In this document: positions 62,173-63,794 of the stretch, one piece after another
Position numbering within the stretch: position 1 is the stretch's first letter
How the letters are laid out: each line of letters opens with the position of its first letter
Assembly (NCBI GenBank): GCA_964460035.1
Contig: CAYWPG010000020.1
Coordinates: 1 to 63,794 of the forward strand
From: CAYWPG01 sp964460035
GTDB taxonomy: Bacteria > Pseudomonadota > Gammaproteobacteria > Nitrococcales > AK92
Length of the DNA: 63,794 bases
Direction: 5' to 3'
Program-made: the position numbers and the translations under genes
Notes under the pieces: generated by a model
What the model was told of the DNA's origin: nothing
The model's database searches: none
The model's input: only the letters and a program-made list of their open reading frames with translations

Positions 62173-62502
62173 TTAGTTGTCTCTGCGCGTTTGTATGCTT
62201 ATCCATTGCAGATAGTCCCCCTGTCCCTTGACTACAGGGACAGCGATGATCTCGGGAAGTTCATAAGGATGTAGCCGCTGCACTGTCTCCTCGACCTCGC
62301 GGTACGCGCCGCGGGTAGTCTTTATAAGGAGTTGCAGTTCGCTGTCCTGATGGACCTTCCCTTCCCAGGCATACACGGAGGTGACGCCGGGAATGATGCT
62401 CACACACGCAGCGCAGCCGTAATCGATAAGCGTTTTGGCGATTTCTTCGGCAATGGCGTGGTCGGGGCAGGTGCAGAGCACGACAAGGTGTTCGGAGTCC
62501 AT
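62173..62502 (-). CDS. cutA: CutA1 divalent-ion tolerance protein
   Basis: The ATG at 62500-62502 (MDSEHLVVLCTCPDHAIAEE) is preceded by a perfect AGGAGG. The 109-residue protein matches CutA: LIDYGCAACVSIIPGVTSVY, WEGKVHQDSELQLLIKTT and LHPYELPEIIAVPVVKG. CutA trimers bind copper; the physiological role is debated. It is first in the cutA-dsbD-tlpA operon. Confidence 0.96.
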   Translation of the reverse strand: MDSEHLVVLCTCPDHAIAEEIAKTLIDYGCAACVSIIPGVTSVYAWEGKVHQDSELQLLIKTTRGAYREVEETVQRLHPYELPEIIAVPVVKGQGDYLQWISIQTRRDN

Positions 62503-62597
62503 TCTTCCTCCTACGCTGGTGTGCGAGCGGTTGCGCGCCGCATGTGCGCAAGCGCCCGGGAGTTGGGTGTCCCGATGGTCTGAGCTGCGGGGGTTGA

Positions 62598-62606
62598 ATT
62601 GTACCA
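62598..62606 (-). promoter_or_regulatory. Candidate extended -10 promoter for cutA operon
   Basis: On the minus strand TGGTACAAT (62606-62598) is an extended -10 element (TGnTACAAT) with no good -35 box. It would start transcription about 90 nt before cutA. Confidence 0.4.
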
Positions 62607-62815
62607 TCGCCGGGCTCAAGTCTGGCGCGCGGTTCCCCGTAAGCAGGTGATGTATGTCGCAAGCGGTGGGTGAGAACGCTGTCAGAGGGGTGCCGAACGT
62701 GGCCATCGGCGGCGTGGTTCGGCGTTACCGTGCCCGGTGCGCGCCTGGCGGTTTCCCGCGGTGCGCGCCGGAAACAGGCTCTGCGATCAGCCGGCGATTG
62801 GGTGCTCAGGCGTGC

Positions 62816-62843
62816 TTGACTCCGTCAGCTTCCTGGTTATCAT
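62816..62843 (+). promoter_or_regulatory. groES promoter
   Basis: TTGACT (62816-62821) and TATCAT (62838-62843) are spaced by 16 bp. Each box matches the sigma-70 consensus at five of six positions. The -10 touches the first base of the CIRCE operator, so bound HrcA would block the start site. Confidence 0.75.
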
Positions 62844-62869
62844 TAGCACTCACCGGGATTGAGTGCTAA
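62843..62869. promoter_or_regulatory. CIRCE operator (HrcA binding site) of groESL
   Basis: Perfect arms TTAGCACTC (62843-62851) and GAGTGCTAA (62861-62869) flank a 9-nt spacer, which is the canonical CIRCE element. HrcA repressor binds it and is released on heat shock when GroEL is titrated. hrcA itself is not in the window. Confidence 0.95.
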
Positions 62870-62939
62870 CAGTTGTCAGCTGTGGCAGCCTCCCCGATAC
62901 ACCCCGAGCAAGTAATAAACCTAGGGAGCTAAAGGTCCG

Positions 62940-63230
62940 ATGAACATTCGTCCTTTGCATGATCGTGTGATCATCAAGCGCATGGAAGAGGAGCGTACGA
63001 GCCCTGGCGGCATCGTGATCCCCGATACCGCTGCGGAGAAGCCGATTCGCGGAGAAGTTATTGCCGTGGGTAAGGGCAAGATCCTCGAGAACGGCGAAGT
63101 GCGCGGCCTGGATCTCAAGGTGGGTGATAAGGTCCTGTTCGGCAAGTATTCCGGCACTGAGGTCAAGGTGAACGGTGAAGAGCTCCTCGTGATGCGCGAG
63201 GAAGACGTCATGGCCGTTATCGAGGACTAA
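62940..63230 (+). CDS. groES: Co-chaperonin GroES
   Basis: The 96-residue protein matches GroES along its length: MNIRPLHDRVIIKRMEEERT, GGIVIPDTAAEKP, GEVIAVGKGKILENGEVR, VLFGKYSGTEVKVNGEELLV and the C-terminal VMAVIED. It caps the GroEL chamber. It lies 55 bp before groEL under the CIRCE-controlled promoter, with a leader of about 90 nt. Confidence 0.99.
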   Translation: MNIRPLHDRVIIKRMEEERTSPGGIVIPDTAAEKPIRGEVIAVGKGKILENGEVRGLDLKVGDKVLFGKYSGTEVKVNGEELLVMREEDVMAVIED

Positions 63231-63285
63231 CGACGCCCTTCGGACCTCCGCTGTTAGCAGAAAATCTATACGAGGAATTTAAGGA

Positions 63286-63794
63286 ATGGCTGCTAAAGAC
63301 GTACGTTTTAGCGATGACGCACGGACCCGCATGATCGCCGGCGTCAACATCCTGGCCAATGCCGTCAAGGTTACCCTCGGCCCGCGTGGCCGTAATGTCG
63401 TCTTGGAGAAGAGCTTTGGTGCTCCGACGGTAACCAAGGACGGCGTGAGCGTCGCTAAGGAAATCGAGCTTGCCGACAAGTTCGAAAACATGGGCGCCCA
63501 GATGCTGAAGGAAGTCGCTTCCCAGACTTCCGATACCGCCGGTGACGGTACCACCACCGCAACCGTGCTGGCTCAGGCCATTCTGCGCGAGGGCATGAAG
63601 GCGGTTGCCGCCGGCATGAACCCGATGGATCTCAAGCGCGGTATCGACAAGGCCGTCGCTGCTTGCGTGGAAGAGCTGCGCAAGATCTCCAAGCCCTGCG
63701 AGACCGACAAGGCCATCGCTCAGGTCGGCACCATCTCCGCCAACTCCGACAGCTCCGTCGGCGAGATCATCGCCGAGGCGATGAAGAAGGTCGG
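63286..63794 (+). CDS. groEL: Chaperonin GroEL, N-terminal part cut by the window edge
   Basis: The first 169 codons are present, starting AAKDVRFSDDARTRMIAGVN after the ATG at 63286, with GAGGA upstream. The ATP-binding block GDGTTTATVLAQAILREGMK and KVTLGPRGRNVVLEKSFGAP are intact. The gene runs off the right edge. It works with GroES in protein folding. Confidence 0.99.
   Translation, partial: MAAKDVRFSDDARTRMIAGVNILANAVKVTLGPRGRNVVLEKSFGAPTVTKDGVSVAKEIELADKFENMGAQMLKEVASQTSDTAGDGTTTATVLAQAILREGMKAVAAGMNPMDLKRGIDKAVAACVEELRKISKPCETDKAIAQVGTISANSDSSVGEIIAEAMKKV

Overview
The window comes from a high-GC gammaproteobacterial chromosome. The evidence is the housekeeping order rpsU-yqeY-dnaG-rpoD next to divergent tsaD, the runs cutA-dsbD-tlpA and aroQ-accB-accC, and groESL behind a CIRCE operator. 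I cannot name a genus; a member of the less-studied Chromatiales/Nevskiales-like groups would fit.

Region 1 (1-1760) is the edge of a decayed mobilisable island next to a CAT-anticodon tRNA. It holds the first 33 codons of a type I restriction methylase (hsdM), a frameshifted mobC, an IncP-like oriT candidate with inverted repeats, and an N-terminal tyrosine-integrase remnant with a nonsense codon and frameshifts, directly at the tRNA 3' end.

Region 2 (1820-13456) is a tight run of eight minus-strand genes continuing directly from the T6SS genes. Three are receptor-like membrane proteins with no recognisable enzymatic output: a membrane-anchored TAXI-type binding protein, a sensor with a HAMP-like segment, and a sensor/HAMP domain fused to an MFS transporter. 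A PF04392-type binding protein follows, then a small unknown, a 1175-residue beta-helix surface protein, a PorV/UPF0164-like outer-membrane protein and a polytopic protein with a HEAT-like tail.

Region 3 (13523-39324) is a nearly complete type VI secretion locus on the minus strand. Its upstream part is vgrG, DUF2169/pentapeptide, pentapeptide, DUF3540 and PAAR-like. After a 488-bp control region come tssB, tssC, clpV, hcp, tssJ, tssK, tssL, tssM, a tssB-tssC fusion, a second hcp, tssE, tssF and tssG. No tssA, kinase/phosphatase/FHA regulators or recognisable toxin-immunity pair is visible. GC-rich hairpins lie just after tssC and hcp, which encode the abundant sheath and tube proteins.

Region 4 (39462-63794) is mostly core metabolism: a fused membrane/spermidine-synthase protein, a MaoC hydratase, the macromolecular-synthesis operon, tsaD, plsY, a coupled folB-MBL hydrolase-folK-methyltransferase run, a response-regulator adenylate cyclase, cca with an NDUFA9-like protein, a TauE-type exporter, acetyl-CoA carboxylase subunits with aroQ, a thiol-redox operon, and groES with the start of groEL.

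The best candidates for something undescribed are the fused TssB-TssC paralogue with its own Hcp beside the baseplate genes, and the receptor/transport/surface-protein module continuing from the T6SS operon.
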